Assembly (NCBI GenBank): GCA_963576725.1 | Contig: OY755243.1 | Location: 81,455,945 to 81,519,944 of the forward strand | From: Azorinus chamasolen | Taxonomy: Eukaryota; Mollusca; Bivalvia; Cardiida; Solecurtidae | Direction of reading: 5' to 3' | DNA: 64,000 bases | In this document: one piece after another, positions 21,641 to 33,107 of the stretch | Layout: each line of letters begins with the position of its first letter | How positions within the stretch are numbered: the first letter of the stretch is position 1 | Translations under genes and position numbers: made by a program | Notes under the pieces: model-generated | Seen by the model: only the letters and a program-made list of their open reading frames with translations | Told to the model about the DNA's origin: nothing | Database searches by the model: none

Positions 21641-22860
21641 TCTTTCCCTGTTGAATTAATATTCATGCAAGAAATAATGACCTTATGAATATTTATTAAC
21701 TGATTTTTAGCTCACCTGAGCAAAGCTCAGGGTGAGCTTTTGGGAGACTTGAATTTCCGGCGTCTGTCATGCGTTGTCCATCGTGCGTCGTCAACAATTT
21801 GCTTGTGAACACTCTAGTGGTGACAATTGTAGTTCAATCTTCATGAAACTTGGTCAGAATGAATGTTTTGATAAAACCTCGGACGAGTTCAAAAGTGGGT
21901 CAATTTGGGTTAAAAACTAGGTCACTAGGTCAAATAGTAGGAAAACCTTGTGAACATTTTTAGCCCAATTTTCATGAGACTTGGTCAGAATTATTGTCTT
22001 GATAAAATCTGGGAGGAGTTTGAAAAATGGGTTATGTGGGGGTAAAAAACTAGGTTACTAGGTCAAACAGTAGAAAAACCATGTGAACACTGTAGTGGTC
22101 ACAAATTTAGTCCAATCTTCATGAAACTTGGTCAGAATGAATGTCTTGATAAAATCTTGGACGAGTTCGAAAGTGGGTCAAGTGGGGTCAAAAACTAGGG
22201 CACTAGGTCAAACAGTAGAAAAACCTTGTGAACACTCTAGTGGTCACATTTTTTGTCCAATCTTCATGAAACTTATTCATACTGATTATCTTGATAAAAT
22301 CTCAAACGAGTTTGAAAGTGGGTTATGTGGGGTTAAAAACTAGGTCACTAGGTCAAATAGTAGGAAAACCTTGTGAACACTCTAGAGGTCACATTTATAG
22401 CCAAATCTTCATGAAAATTGGCCAGAATGATTGTCCTAATAAATCTTGGACAAATTTGAAAGTGGGTTATGTGAGGTCAAAAAGTAGGTCACTAGCTCAA
22501 ATCTTAGAAAAATTACTCTAGAGCGCACATTTTTAGCCCAATCTTCATTGGTCAGAATCATTGTCTTGATAAAATCAATATACTAAATTTTTGAAAATCT
22601 TGTTCTGCAGAACCACTGCTCATGATCCACTATCAACATTATTCAAATATTGTCCCTAAGGTCAATATTAGCCCTACCCATGGGCTACCCAGCAAAAATC
22701 TTAAATCTATGGTAATCAGGTGAGCGACTAAGGGCCATCTTGGCCCTCTTGTTTGTTATGGCATATGCACAGAAGAATTTTTTATATTGGTAGAAACTGT
22801 AGTGACAACAAAATACTATGTAGGCCAAGTCTGAATATTAGATTTTGAAGCTGTGTGATT
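21637..22860. mobile_element. Family A MITE split by a hairpin-headed element
   Basis: Left end TTAACTCTTTCCCTGTTG to TTATTAACTGATTTTT. It resumes at about 22757 with TTATGGCATATGCACAG and GGTAGAAACTGTAG, then decays. Confidence 0.6.
21713..22756 (+). mobile_element. Hairpin-headed element with 150-bp unit
   Basis: Head AGCTCACCTGAGCAAAGCTC then GGGTGAGCTTTTGGGAG, followed by GTCTGTCATGCGTTGTCC. About five units of roughly 150 bp carry CTTCATGAAACTTGGTCAGA and CTAGGTCACTAGGTCAAA. The end is GGTGAGCGACTAAGGGCC then ATCTTGGCCCTCTTGTTTG. Codon-like runs in the units are not a gene. Confidence 0.7.
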
Positions 22861-22925
22861 TCAGACTTGAGTGATCTGCATTTAAATATTCTAATCATTG
22901 AAGTGAGAACAAATTGAAAATTGAG

Positions 22926-23118
22926 TACCCTAAATACCTTGAGTATTTTAACTGACAAAATTAGGCAAATATCTAGCTGAAGGAGTAATTTGGTCAGGGT
23001 CTACACTATTTGCTACTATGTCAGTCTAATTTAAAAATATCAAAATGGTGTAAATATTAATCTAACTTTTCAAACTCATGGGTAGGGGAAATTGAGTGTC
23101 GGAATACTTAAGGGTTAT
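22926..23118. mobile_element. Family E MITE
   Basis: TACCCTAAATACCTTGAGTA at the left, the hairpin reduced to TAGCTGAAGGAGTAATTTGG, and TGTCGGAATACTTAAGG at the right. Confidence 0.65.
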
Positions 23119-23129
23119 TCATGTAATTT

Positions 23130-23455
23130 TTAGCTCGTCTGTTTCGAAGGGTTATTCATGTAATTTTTTAGCTCGTCTGTTTCGAAGAAAAGTCAAGCTA
23201 TTGTGATCACTGGGTCGTAGACGTTGTTGTTGTCATTGTCTGCATGCAAAAACATTAATGTAGCTCATTACTCGAAAAATGTAAGAGGTATCAACATGAA
23301 ACTTCATAGATTGGTAGATCTCATTGGGGAGAAGGCCCCTACGTAAGAACTGTAACTCTTGATTGCAAAATTTTGAATTTTTGCCATTGATTTTTTTCAA
23401 AAAGCTTAAATTTAGCTGACAAGACGAGCGTTGGCACCACATGCGGCTCTTGTTC
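23130..23455 (+). mobile_element. Hairpin-headed element with duplicated 5' end
   Basis: TTTTTAGCTCGTCTGTTTCG occurs twice, about 41 bp apart, together with the upstream GGGTTATTCATGTAAT. The body has ATGAAACTTCATAGATTGG. It ends GACGAGCGTTGGCACC then GCGGCTCTTGTT. Confidence 0.6.
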
Positions 23456-23592
23456 AATTTAGAAAGTACTTTTTTTGTTTTTATTAACATTTTGGATGCT
23501 GATCATGAGACAGTTTGTTACCCATAGTCTCAAACTGTTTGCATTATGAGGTTATCACAAAAACAGTCTCATCACATGGAAAGAGTTTAGAT
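23455..23592. mobile_element. Family F MITE, altered arms
   Basis: GAGACAGTTTG and GTCTCAAACTGTTTGC form the hairpin; ends CATGGAAAGAGTTTA. Confidence 0.5.
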
Positions 23593-23684
23593 CTACATTG
23601 CAGTTATAAATGAAAGAATTTTGTTTACTATTTGAACAATCTATTACTATGTCAGTAAGAATTATTTTCTGCAGCAGATCTCAA

Positions 23685-23826
23685 AGTTAACTTTTTTTCC
23701 TTTACTATAATCAGTGTCAAACAGTTTGGATCCTGATTAGAGGCTGAATTATTTGGCATCTCATTCTAGATCCAAACTGATTACATAGGACTGGTGATAA
23801 CAAGTTCGCCAGTAGTGTGTTAATGT
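23685..23826. mobile_element. Family F MITE
   Basis: GTCAAACAGTTTGGATCCTG and CTAGATCCAAACTGATTAC; ends GCCAGTAGTGTGTTAA. Confidence 0.65.
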
Positions 23827-23974
23827 CTCATAATTGCAGATAAATTGTTTATTGATTTATCATGAAACTTTTTCTGCTTAGACTACACTTTAATATCCTG
23901 TTCCATATCTATGCATTTTGAATTTCAAAAACAGGATTATCACAGTCAATATCTATTAATTCTTTGAACTATAA

Positions 23975-24165
23975 CTGTTGACTAGCAAAACTTGTCTACT
24001 GCAATTAATGCTCTGTAATTTTTTCTTCATTTTTCTTCAGCAATTCCGTCAGAATGTCAAACAGTTAGGATCCAGATGAGAGAAAGAGTTCATGGACATC
24101 TCATCTTGATTCAAACTGATTGCATAGCTTGTCACAAATTCGCCGCTAGCATGCTAAAAGTTATT
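23975..24165. mobile_element. Family F MITE
   Basis: GTCAAACAGTTAGGATCCAG and CATCTTGATTCAAACTG; ends CGCTAGCATGCTAAAAGTTA. Confidence 0.65.
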
Positions 24166-24269
24166 GCAGTCAATCACTATTAAATTAGTGTTTCTCTTTG
24201 ATGAATAATTGTCACCTGCAAAAATACTGTCTACTTGTTTGATTTGATTCATTTATTTGTTCAATAAAA

Positions 24270-24479
24270 AAAGAGGAGGTACTCTTATGCGACCACTTAA
24301 TGATTAAACATGGGTGTCTTTATAAGCAGGTTGTTGTTTAATGCTGGACAAAAATAATGCAGAAAGCTCCTAGAGGAGCTTTCTGCATTTCTTTTGTCCT
24401 GCATTGAGCTACCACCTGCCTCTAGCACCCAGAATTATATCACTTTTAGGTGGTCGCATGAGTGGGATTTTACTGTATT
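24270..24479. mobile_element. Family D MITE
   Basis: Core AAAGCTCCTAGAGGAGCTTT with long arms; right end GGGATTTTACTGTA, left end diverged. Confidence 0.75.
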
Positions 24480-24487
24480 GCCACATT

Positions 24488-24874
24488 CAGTAGAACCTAC
24501 CTATAGCGAGCATACAATCAATATACATAGTCTTTAACAACAGGGGATTGCTTAACCCTTTCCATCATATAAACACATTTTCACGCATTTGCAAACAGAG
24601 TAGTCCCAGATCAGACATCGCCCATCGGATCAGGATCTGCTCTGTTGCTACTGGAATTAAATAGATCTGTTTCTTCAGTTTCTAAAATAGCTACAATGGT
24701 TCCTTCATATTTCATTATACATGTAACTATTTTGTTCATGAGTATTGAAGTAGGTATTGAAATTTGTAATAAATATAGAACAGGGAAAGGGTTAATGCAG
24801 GGCAAAAGTACTGCAGAAATAGATCCAGAATTAGACTTATTTTTGGAGAGTCGCTGTAGAAAGGTTTTACTGTA
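24488..24874. mobile_element. Family D MITE carrying an A2 insertion
   Basis: CAGTAGAACCTACC at the left and GAAAGGTTTTACTGTA at the right. Removing 24552-24795 with one TTAA restores GGATTGCTTAATGCAGGGC, the standard D arm. Confidence 0.8.
24552..24795. mobile_element. Family A2 MITE nested in D
   Basis: TTAACCCTTTCCATCAT to ACAGGGAAAGGGTTAA with a TTAA duplication. Head core TCGCCCATCGGATC is reduced. Confidence 0.8.
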
Positions 24875-25250
24875 AAGCATTGTTGTTGTAAAACGCTTCA
24901 CTTTTGGTCAGTTTGATATTAGAACAGCTGTCCTTATCAAACTTTCACATACTCATATAATGGTCATTGTCACAAGGACCATTACTCTATTATGTATATT
25001 TGAAAAGCTTTGGCCCTATAAAACAATTACTTGGACATCAGTTCTCTTGTTTTTTCTTCCAATAATTAAAGGTACATTTATTGAGCATCAACCAACATGT
25101 TATTTGTGCCCAAACTTTCTTGAAGACTTCAAAATTTAAAAATTTGCACATAGCAGCCCAAAAGTTAAATCTCTGCCAAGTAAATATGATCTACAGAAAA
25201 TAGTGTCTGCTTCTCTTCTTTCATTTCCAATTGTTTATTTCTTGCATTGA

Positions 25251-25698
25251 TACAGTAGAGTTTCAAACTGATCTTCTAGCAAACTGCTGTCCTAAATTTT
25301 CATTCATTAAATATTAGCTCGCCTGAGCCGATAGTCCTCTATCAAATTATGATCCCCAGGCTAAAATGGCCCCACCCTGGGGTTTATCAGTTTTGCATAG
25401 TCCTTTAAAAACCTTGCTGCTTTGCTTTGTGGTTCTCTACCAATGTTGTACAAATGATGATTTCTGGACCAAAAATGACCAGACCCGGGGGTTATCTCAG
25501 GTGAGCGCTTCAGGGCCTCATGGCCCTCTTGTTGAACATAGCAGTCTTATAGCAGGTGGCTGTTTAATGCAGGGCAAATGTAATGCAGAAAGCTCTTATA
25601 AGAGCTTTCTGCATTACTTTTCACCTGCATTAAGCTTTTGCCTTACAGACTCATAATTATACCTCTCTGATGGCCATTTGGGACAGGTTCCACTGTTC
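25251..25698. mobile_element. Family D MITE split by a hairpin-headed element
   Basis: TACAGTAGAGTTTC at the left. The head at 25555-25635 has core AAAGCTCTTATAAGAGCTTT and the right end is GGACAGGTTCCACTG. Confidence 0.6.
25315..25535 (+). mobile_element. Short hairpin-headed element
   Basis: Starts TTAGCTCGCCTGAGCCG and ends ATCTCAGGTGAGCGCTTCAG, then ATGGCCCTCTTGTT. It has the same start and end as the element at 21713 but no tandem units. Confidence 0.6.
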
Positions 25699-25735
25699 CT
25701 ATCTCACTGAATGGAGCCAATGGATTCTCCTTTAA

Positions 25736-26190
25736 AAAAACCCAACACTAATGGACAATTGCACTTTGAGAGTTTCACCATTCAAAGGGTTTATAGAACT
25801 TTTCGTTATCCTGTTTGAGCTAGATGAAGTCCAGGAAATTAATACAGTTCAGCACTGTTAGAATGTTGATACTGAAAGAAATTTTACTTCCGGAAAACTA
25901 TCAAAAGCTTACCAACCAAAGCACTGGCAGTAAATACTGAGCAGCATAACAGCAAATGAAAATCAACATTCCTTTGTGACAACATGCCCAAGTTCGTTTG
26001 GTGAAATATTTAGAGCCATTACAGAAATAGAGTTTTACATTTTCAAAAACTTGTAACAAATTTTCCTGAAGTTGTGTGTAATCCTTTTTGGTTTTGATTA
26101 TGTTTGAAGTGATTTTAACTGAATTTCAATCGAACAAATGATAACACTTTGCTGGTGTTTTATTTGTAAATATGAATTCACAGCTGATTC
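25736..26190. other. No gene seen
   Basis: AT-rich intron sequence without recognisable arms or a long open frame. Confidence 0.4.
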
Positions 26191-26405
26191 CATTAACCTT
26201 GTCTCTCATATAAATGCCTTTTCACACATTTTCAAACAGAGCAGACCCTATAGGAGCCGTCTGAAAAAATTCTGCTAATAACTATTCAAGATGTCATTAT
26301 TTCTGGTAGTGGGACTTATTATCCACTGAATTGGCAAATAGTGCCGACACATAATTATGAGACAGCTGCTCTATGAGTATCATGGTCTACACTATTTGTA
26401 TGTTA
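26191..26405. mobile_element. Fragments of A2 and E
   Basis: CATTAACCTTGTCTCTCATA and TTCAAACAGAGCAGACCC, half a head only (26191-26290). Then GGCAAATAGTGCCGACAC and TGGTCTACACTATTTG (26330-26405). Confidence 0.5.
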
Positions 26406-26529
26406 TAGCATAAGAAGAGGAATCAGAATCAATATTTAAAAATGACGAAGAGGAATTCTGGGAGATAGCAATTTTTACAGCGCGACAAAAGCTATCAAGA
26501 CTAGCTTAATTAGTTCTTTTTAGAGACTA

Positions 26530-26652
26530 TTGTTTTAGCATATCAGCAGACAGCTATAATTCTGATCAGATGCCAAACTGCTTTTCATCTGATTTGGATC
26601 CAAGCTGTTGCATATATATTAGTCCTGTCATGATAAGCATGAAAAGGGGAAT
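26530..26652. mobile_element. Family F MITE
   Basis: GCAGACAGCTATAATTCTG and TGATTTGGATCCAAGCTG; ends GATAAGCATGAAAAGG. Confidence 0.5.
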
Positions 26653-26709
26653 ATAATTAGCGAGTCAACATTATATTGTACATCTTCAACGTTTACTGAG
26701 AGTGTATCA

Positions 26710-26843
26710 GAGCATTGTAGATAAAGGTGCATATCCAAATACTAAAATGCGTCATTTCTCCACCAAACCTTATATTCTAAAGAGTGGTTGCAACATAGGG
26801 GTTTTGTGGAGAAATAAAGGAACTTTGATTAAAAATGTTTTTG
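26710..26843. mobile_element. Family G MITE
   Basis: CATTTCTCCACCAAACC and GTTTTGTGGAGAAATAAAGG enclose a shortened centre (TTCTAAAGAGTGGTTG). Confidence 0.6.
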
Positions 26844-27073
26844 TTAACCCTTTCCTCCATAAATATGCCTTTCTACGCCTCTGTAATAGTCACTTCTTGC
26901 AACCCTTGTGATAAATAGAGCATTTGCTCCATAGGAGCAAATGCTCTATTTATCATAATGGTTTCAATACTACATAATTCTAATATTTCCCTTTTCTCTT
27001 AGTAAATGCTCCTTTTGGGTGGATTCATTCAACGAGGTTGGGTCTAAAAATAGCCTATGGAGGAATGGGTTAA
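26844..27073. mobile_element. Family B MITE, complete
   Basis: TTAA at both ends. The hairpin ATTTGCTCCATAGGAGCAAAT is followed by CTTTTCTCTTAGTAAATGC. Confidence 0.85.
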
Positions 27074-27079
27074 TACATT

Positions 27080-27390
27080 TTATGTGGGCCTCTGATCACA
27101 TGAATATTCATGCAAGAATGATGACTATGAATATTATTAAATGGATTTTTTATAAGAGTATTAAAAAGTTAAGCAATCAAACTTTTGACTGTGACTGTAA
27201 AATCAGATCTTGATTATTTCATAGAATAGACCCTGATCAGATGGCTCCTACAGGAGTCGTCTGATCTGGGTCTACTCTGTGTGAAGATGTTTCTATGAGT
27301 TAAAGGGTAAAATGCATAAGCAGCCATTTTGTATATATTGACTGGGTCTACTCTGTATACATAGATGCCTTCATCAGAGAAAGGGACAAT
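27080..27390. mobile_element. Family A MITE and A2 scrap
   Basis: ACATGAATATTCATGCAAG, head GGCTCCTACAGGAGTCG and end GAGTTAAAGGGTA. The scrap 27310-27390 has GGGTCTACTCTGTATAC and GAGAAAGGGAC. Confidence 0.6.
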
Positions 27391-27543
27391 TAGCAAATCA
27401 GCCTACATCTTCAGCTGAACATGTATCGATTGAAGACACGAACATTTTGTGGGTCTCGCTCACATATAAGATGCAGTTTAATGAACAGTGAAATAGATTA
27501 TGCTGTAGCTAATCCCTAAGAGCAGTATAATGTCTTTGTAAAT

Positions 27544-27752
27544 ACAGTAAAAAACCTCTAAACTGAAATTCCATTGGAGAAGAATTTAGATACTTTTAGG
27601 CAGGAGACTGCTTAATGCAGAGTGAAAGTCATGAAATAAGCTCCTAGAGGAGCTTTCTGCATGATTTTCACCCTTCATTAAGCTGCCACCTGTCTCCAAG
27701 ACCAATATTCAATATACTGAATTTAATGTCCGGTTTAGAGGGGTTTTACTGT
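27544..27752. mobile_element. Family D MITE
   Basis: ACAGTAAAAAACCTCTAAAC to GGTTTAGAGGGGTTTTACTG; core AAGCTCCTAGAGGAGCTT. Confidence 0.8.
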
Positions 27753-27807
27753 TCATATATGCTAATTCCAATAAGGAGCTGCTCAGAATTTGTGAAATAC
27801 TGTATAA

Positions 27808-27990
27808 ACAGTTCTAATCCAAATGAGACGTCAACCTTCATTCAGTGTCTTATCAATCTGTCGGACAATCTTGATTTTTGTTTTTGAAAAGAAAATGAAG
27901 AAAAATGTACTTTGAGAAATGAAGCAGATGACAATTCTTGCAGATGACAATTACTTACAGTACTCCAAATACTATGTACGTATATATGAC
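27808..27990. mobile_element. Family F remnant
   Basis: AACAGTTCTAATCCAAATGAG and GCAGATGACAATTACTTAC; the opposite arm is lost. Confidence 0.4.
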
Positions 27991-28244
27991 AATTAATTAC
28001 AGCTCCAAATACTAACTGTTAAATTAGATCTGAAAGAGCCAGGTGCTGAATTAACACGTTTTTATATTCTTTGACTATTTTAGCCTAATTAAATGTAAAA
28101 TATAGGATTAGATAAGTATTTCTCTAAATTAGAAGGCAATGAAATTAGAGTTAAAAGTATATATAGTATATAGCAATTAGGCATTCTCCCGAGGCTGATA
28201 TGACTTGATATTGTATGCTAATGTCTATAATTACCCTCAATATT

Positions 28245-28400
28245 CAACAAGACAAACTTCAGCAAATAGTGCTCCTTCAGGAGCAATTTGATCCAATAAA
28301 AAGATTTCTAGATCTGGGTCTTAAATAAGGCAGAAAGTAGCTTAATGCAATGCAAACATAATGCATTACTTTTGTCCTGCATTAAGCAACCACCTGCTGT
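28245..28400. mobile_element. Fragments of E and D
   Basis: ACAAACTTCAGCAAATAGTG with GCTCCTTCAGGAGC (28245-28325), then GTAGCTTAATGCAATGC and CTGCATTAAGCAACCACC (28325-28400). Confidence 0.5.
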
Positions 28401-28433
28401 TGAAGAAATGTTCTTGAGTAAGGTTGCTTATGT

Positions 28434-28600
28434 AACCCTTCCCCACTTATTAATGCCTTTGATGCCTTTGCAAATAGAATAGACCCAGATCAGACGAATA
28501 ATAGATTCTACCATGTAACAAACAAATCCTGATGTACATACAGTGCCATTATAAAAGTTCAGCTTATAAATGTTCATAATGTCAGTATTTGTAATATGAA
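28434..28600. mobile_element. Family A fragment
   Basis: TAACCCTTCCCCACTT, GCAAATAGAATAGACCCAG and the downstream GTGCCATTATAAAAGTTCAG. The head is half deleted. Confidence 0.55.
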
Positions 28601-28799
28601 TACAGAGCTGCAGATAAGATGTGTAAATTTAAACATTTTCAACAATAGCTCCTTTATTTCTCCACAACCCTATACTGTGACCACTCTTTAGAATCGTCTC
28701 GAAGAGACGATTCTAAAGAGTGGTCACAGTATAGGGTTTGGTTGAGAAATGACGATTTTAGAAATTGGGTACGCATCGTTATCTGTAGCTCTGTGAATA
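28597..28799. mobile_element. Family G MITE, complete
   Basis: TGAATA repeats at 28597-28602 and 28794-28799 flank inverted ends CAGAGCTGCAGATAA and TTATCTGTAGCTCTG. The centre is a long palindrome around GTCTCGAAGAGAC with perfect GACCACTCTTTAGAATC arms. CAG ends recall hAT-type elements, but the duplication seen is 6 bp. Confidence 0.75.
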
Positions 28800-28805
28800 T
28801 TTAAC

Positions 28806-29095
28806 AGAGAAAGGATTAACAGGTTATGCCTGTTGGTCTCATCTTGGAGCTTTATTCTGATCTCTTGAAATGGTTTTGCATGATATAAATGTTAGCTAAT
28901 GTTGGGTTACTTATTTCATTCATTCAAGATTCTTGAATTTCAAGCCTTGCACATATTGACTTGTATTAATACAGACTTGTTGCTGCATTCAATTTAAATA
29001 AAAAGGTTTCTTGGAACCATTTTTCTTACATTTCCGGGATTAGATGCTTCAGTGACTTCTGACTATATTAGTTATTTTGAATTTTATGTCTTATG
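28806..29095. other. No gene seen
   Basis: AT-rich sequence without recognised repeat arms. Confidence 0.4.
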
Positions 29096-29099
29096 AATG

Positions 29100-29260
29100 A
29101 GGGAATTTTTTTACCATTTCAAAAACTAGAATCGGATTTGTATAATACTATAATCAACAGAGCGGACTCTATTCAGAAGACTCCTACAGGAGCTGTATGA
29201 TCTGAGTCTAATCTGTTTGAATAGGCGTGAAAAATAGTTTTTTATGAAGAAAAGGGTTAA
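29100..29260. mobile_element. Family A2 MITE, left side decayed
   Basis: ATCAACAGAGCGGACTC, core ACTCCTACAGGAGC and end GAAAAGGGTTAA. Confidence 0.6.
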
Positions 29261-29801
29261 GATGTACTCTGCTTGTATTTTTTAGAAAATTTGCGGGACA
29301 AAATCACTTCTGAATCTAAATTTATGTGACATAGAACTGACTTAGCACTGACAGCATCCATCAGACACCAAATCTATGAGGTCACCAGGTGACTGATCTG
29401 AATATGCACATGGCAAAGAAAATCCACGTTTTCTTACTGTTCTGCTCAAATGATATTTTACAAGCCAGGGAGGTTTATCAGTAAACAGGTACACATGCTT
29501 TACTCTGATATGCCCAGTATCTTACAGTTGTATCTGAAAGAATCTCAGGCATAGACATCTCGCACAGTTGTATCTGAAATAATCTCAGGCAAAGACATGC
29601 ATTCTTTATTAGCATATGAGATGAAAACATGCACAATATAATTAGATATGTGGATATAGTCTGTTTATGTAACTGACATATATTACAAATGGTCTGTAAC
29701 CAATTAACTATTTTGTAATCTAAATACTCTTTAAGTATTCAGATAAAAAAATATGCAAAAAGTGGTCAAAATTTACTTTTCTTGATTGCAGGTTGTTTGA
29801 C
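29261..29801. other. Intron sequence with a 51-bp duplication
   Basis: CAGTTGTATCTGAAAGAATC and CAGTTGTATCTGAAATAATC start two tandem copies near 29525-29605. Otherwise nothing is recognised. Confidence 0.5.
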
Positions 29802-30286
29802 AGGGAAGTCCCTACATTCGATGCGTTTCAAAAATGCCTAAAATATACAAAACTCATTTGTTTATATGCTGAAAGGTAGTGAATCACAAGAAAACCAATC
29901 CAATGAACATTGAAAGTGAAATACATCCATGTGTTTTATATCGACAATCCCGATTCTGTTTGCCGTTGTTTCAGTTTTATTCGGGTTGGGTTTTAGCTTC
30001 GTATCTGTTTGCGCTATTCGCATGTCTCTGACCACTTCTGAGAAAAGCTGTTAGGTAAATAAAGGAGGGATCATTGGCAAAACGCGGAAAATTTGAACGG
30101 AAAAGGCCGATTATACTTTGTTGTTGAACAAAAATTATAAGTATTGATGAAATCGGTTTATTTTGTATCACAGGTTCATTTTCCGATATAAGTTCAAATT
30201 GACAATCTTCATAATAATGATTGAGCATAACAAATACCAAGTTTATTGATATTATTGAAAATATGCGTTCATTGTAGGGACTTCCT
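29802..30286. mobile_element. Candidate 0.5-kb TIR element
   Basis: AGGGAAGTCCCTACATTCG at the left and TTCATTGTAGGGACTTCC at the right are inverted, extending into GATGCGTTT and ATATGCG. It holds no MITE arms. A short open stretch on the minus strand (29977-30240) is not recognisable. Confidence 0.5.
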
Positions 30287-30288
30287 CT

Positions 30289-30506
30289 TTAACCCAGTCC
30301 GGCATGGGCTATTTTTAGACCCAATATCTTTGGATAAATCTACCGAAAAGGAAAGATTTAGAATTGTGTAGTTTTGAAACCATTGTGATAAATAGAGCGT
30401 TTGCTCCATAGAAGCAAATGCTCTATTTATCACAATGGTTTCAGAGGGTGGTTTTAGAGACTTACAAAATTTATGTAAGGCGTTAAATTATGCAGGAATG
30501 GGTTAA
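30289..30506. mobile_element. Family B MITE, complete
   Basis: TTAACCCAGTCCGGCATGGG to GCAGGAATGGGTTAA. Hairpin 30378-30441. Confidence 0.85.
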
Positions 30507-31358
30507 TTTGCCTGAAGTTTACAGGATTAAATAGATTTTAAATATTGAATTTGTCGAAATTTTATTTTCACTAGATGTAACATGGACAACATACTTGAAA
30601 CAAGCACTTTTGTGAAGATTTACATGTTTTCTACAATTCATATATTACTTTTTTTTTTATTTGCTTTACTGGTTTCAATAAATAATGAATGTTGTACCAA
30701 TCATAGATAAAAATCATTATTCCACAAAATAATGGCGTAACTTGACACGAAAATGGAAGTAACTGGACAGCAAACATAACATCAACTCACCACCACAAGA
30801 GCTACGATCTTACAGATGAGTGTCGGCAGCTGCATGAGGTGCTCTTGTTCTACTCAGTGACACAGGAACTGCATTTGAAATCCTTAGGGAATTTTCAATA
30901 AATTTTGTTTTTTGGAGATGTAACAAAAATTCCTTGACAATGAATTCTTGCTCATATCCAAGATGGCCGCCAATCAACCATCTTGAATGTGATTGGAAAA
31001 TATGCATGTTACACACACCTGCTCATTTTGTTGTTTAATTTATGTGAAGTTTACTGAAAATGCTGCGAAAATCAGACGTGTATGTTCAGACCAATAACCA
31101 GGACAATGACAACTATAGCTAGCAGCAAGCAGACTCCTATATACCTGGTACTCTCTTCAAACTTTGTTTACAGGATATAAATTTTGATCAGATATGATTT
31201 TGTAATTGCTTGTAAAGGTATTGCATTATAGTTTTATGCCAAGTCCTTAATATGCCTGTTGTCAGCTGCAGTCCATATATCATTTTGTGATCTTGTTCTG
31301 TGGAAGATGCTTCATGCTTGAATAATTGTTTTTGGATACAGATCTCAGTGTTACATGC
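30507..31358. other. Repeat-poor intron stretch
   Basis: About 850 bp without MITE arms, tandem repeats or coding exons. It is one of the longest such stretches in the intron. Confidence 0.5.
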
Positions 31359-31636
31359 TTAACCCTTTCCTCCATAAATACGCCTTTCAACAGCCACTAC
31401 ACCTCTGTAATAGTCACTTCTTGAAACCTTTGTGATAAATAGTGCATTTGCTCCTATGGAGTACATGCACTATTTATCACAATGGTTTCAAAAATAGGAG
31501 CAAATGCACTATTTATCACAATGGTTTCAAAACTACAAAATTCTAAAAAAAATCCTTTCCTCTAGTTAATGCTCCTTTTCGGTAGATTGATTCAAAGAGG
31601 TTGGATCTAAAAATAGCCTATTAAGGAATGGGTTAA
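31359..31636. mobile_element. Family B MITE with duplicated arm
   Basis: TTAA at both ends. The right arm with GCACTATTTATCACAATGG appears twice (ending near 31490 and 31530), so three arms are present. Confidence 0.8.
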
Positions 31637-31709
31637 TCACCTCTCCACTAGGACACCTCTTGTACAGTTAAGTCAGTTTGGCACCTGGGTCTGTCATTCA
31701 TTTCAATAC

Positions 31710-31955
31710 CTTTAAGCCTTTCAACATTGAATTTTCCAAAATTCAAACAGTTCAAGCTTACTGTGAATAATTAGGATTTTTTTAAAATGAAAAGTGCAAA
31801 CTGACAAACAGTGCAGACCTGTGTGAGCCCTGTCATCTGGGTCTACTGTGAAAAGGTTAAAGCTCCAGATAAAAGGGTTGAGGCTCCCACAGTCTGATCT
31901 GGGTCTATTCTGTTTGCAAATGCATGAAAAAGTGTTTCTATGAAGGAACGGGTTC
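31710..31955. mobile_element. Family C and A2 fragments
   Basis: TTAAGCCTTTCAACATTG and CTGACAAACAGTGCAGACC with a collapsed head (31710-31860). Then GATCTGGGTCTATTCTGTTT to GAAGGAACGGGTTC (31870-31955). Confidence 0.6.
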
Positions 31956-32186
31956 AGGGGTGTGACCAATCCGCCTTTCTGTTTCAACAGGTCTAGTTTA
32001 GACTTTGGGTAGAGAAGTTTGAATTTTTTGGTTTTTACTTACGAATGGCATTAAAATCGGCCTTGTCCACAAAATTTTCTTCCCACTGGACTCCATACTT
32101 CATTTGGATATATTTACAATACCATATTATGTAAACTTTGATTATAACTGCTGGTTATTGATGAGGACAGATTGATACCTGTTTGT

Positions 32187-32345
32187 TTAACCCTTCCAAC
32201 ACAAGGAGACTCAGTCTAAAAAATGCTGTGTGTAATTTCAATTCTTGCTATACTTTTTCTTTCTTGTTTAAAATGGATCAGTTTGTCAAAAAGTTTGGAT
32301 CCTGAGTTACTCGTTGTCTTAACACTGATCAAAATTAATTGTAAG
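32187..32345. mobile_element. Family F MITE, short
   Basis: TTAACCCTTCCAACAC, GTCAAAAAGTTTGGATCCTG and AGTTACTCGTTGTC; the right arm is lost. Confidence 0.45.
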
Positions 32346-32539
32346 AAGTATCCAAGCATTTCCCAAAATGATGAAATACTCTACACTAGAGTTCAAGGTT
32401 TGAGGGTAAATATTGTGGTCAGTAACAGCACCTGTGCTTTCTCAGCAAATATTTTCCAATTAACGGTACAGTAAAACTTCTGGAATTAGCAAACACCAAA
32501 AGGATGTCTAATTATGGGTCTTAAAGGCAGGTGGTAGCT

Positions 32540-33036
32540 CCTTTACTCTTTAACCCTTTCCTCCATTGGATATTTTTAGACCCAACCCCTTTGAATGAAT
32601 CTACCCAAAAGGAGCATTTACGAGAGAAAAGTAAAATTTTAGAATTTTGTAGTTTTAAACCATTTTAATAAATAGAGGATAAAATTTTGCTCCTATAGGA
32701 GCAAAATTTTTAATGCTCTATTTATCACAATAGTTTCAAGAAGTGGTTATTACGGAGGCGTAGAAAGGCGTATTTATGGAGGAATAGGTTAAATGTTTTC
32801 TACGCCTTTCTATGCCTTTGCAAACAAAGTAGACCCAGATCAGACAGCTCCTATAGGAGCTGACTGATCATGGTTTGCTCTGTTTGCTTATGAAATAATA
32901 TACAATCTATGTATGATTTGATAGTTTCTGCCATGTCCAAAACTTCCTGTGCTCATGTGCCGTTATAAGATTGACTCTAGTTCATATTCAGGATGTCATT
33001 ATTTTGTCCATTAATATTCATGGAGTAAAGGGTTAA
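32540..33036. mobile_element. Family A MITE nested in D
   Basis: The left end is only CCTTTACTCTTTAA. The element continues after B with TTTTCTACGCCTTTCTATGC and ends GGAGTAAAGGGTTAA. Confidence 0.65.
32550..32792. mobile_element. Family B MITE nested in A
   Basis: TTAACCCTTTCCTCCATTGG to GGAGGAATAGGTTAA. The hairpin arms contain extra AAAATTTT. Confidence 0.8.
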
Positions 33037-33107
33037 TTCAGGATGAAAGTTATGCTGAAAGCAGGAGCTTTCTGTATTACTTTTGGCTTGCATTAAAAAC
33101 CATTTGT

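Noticed and set aside
22128..22521. Similar overlapping open frames with repeated words
   Set aside because: They read the 150-bp units of a hairpin-headed element, not a gene.
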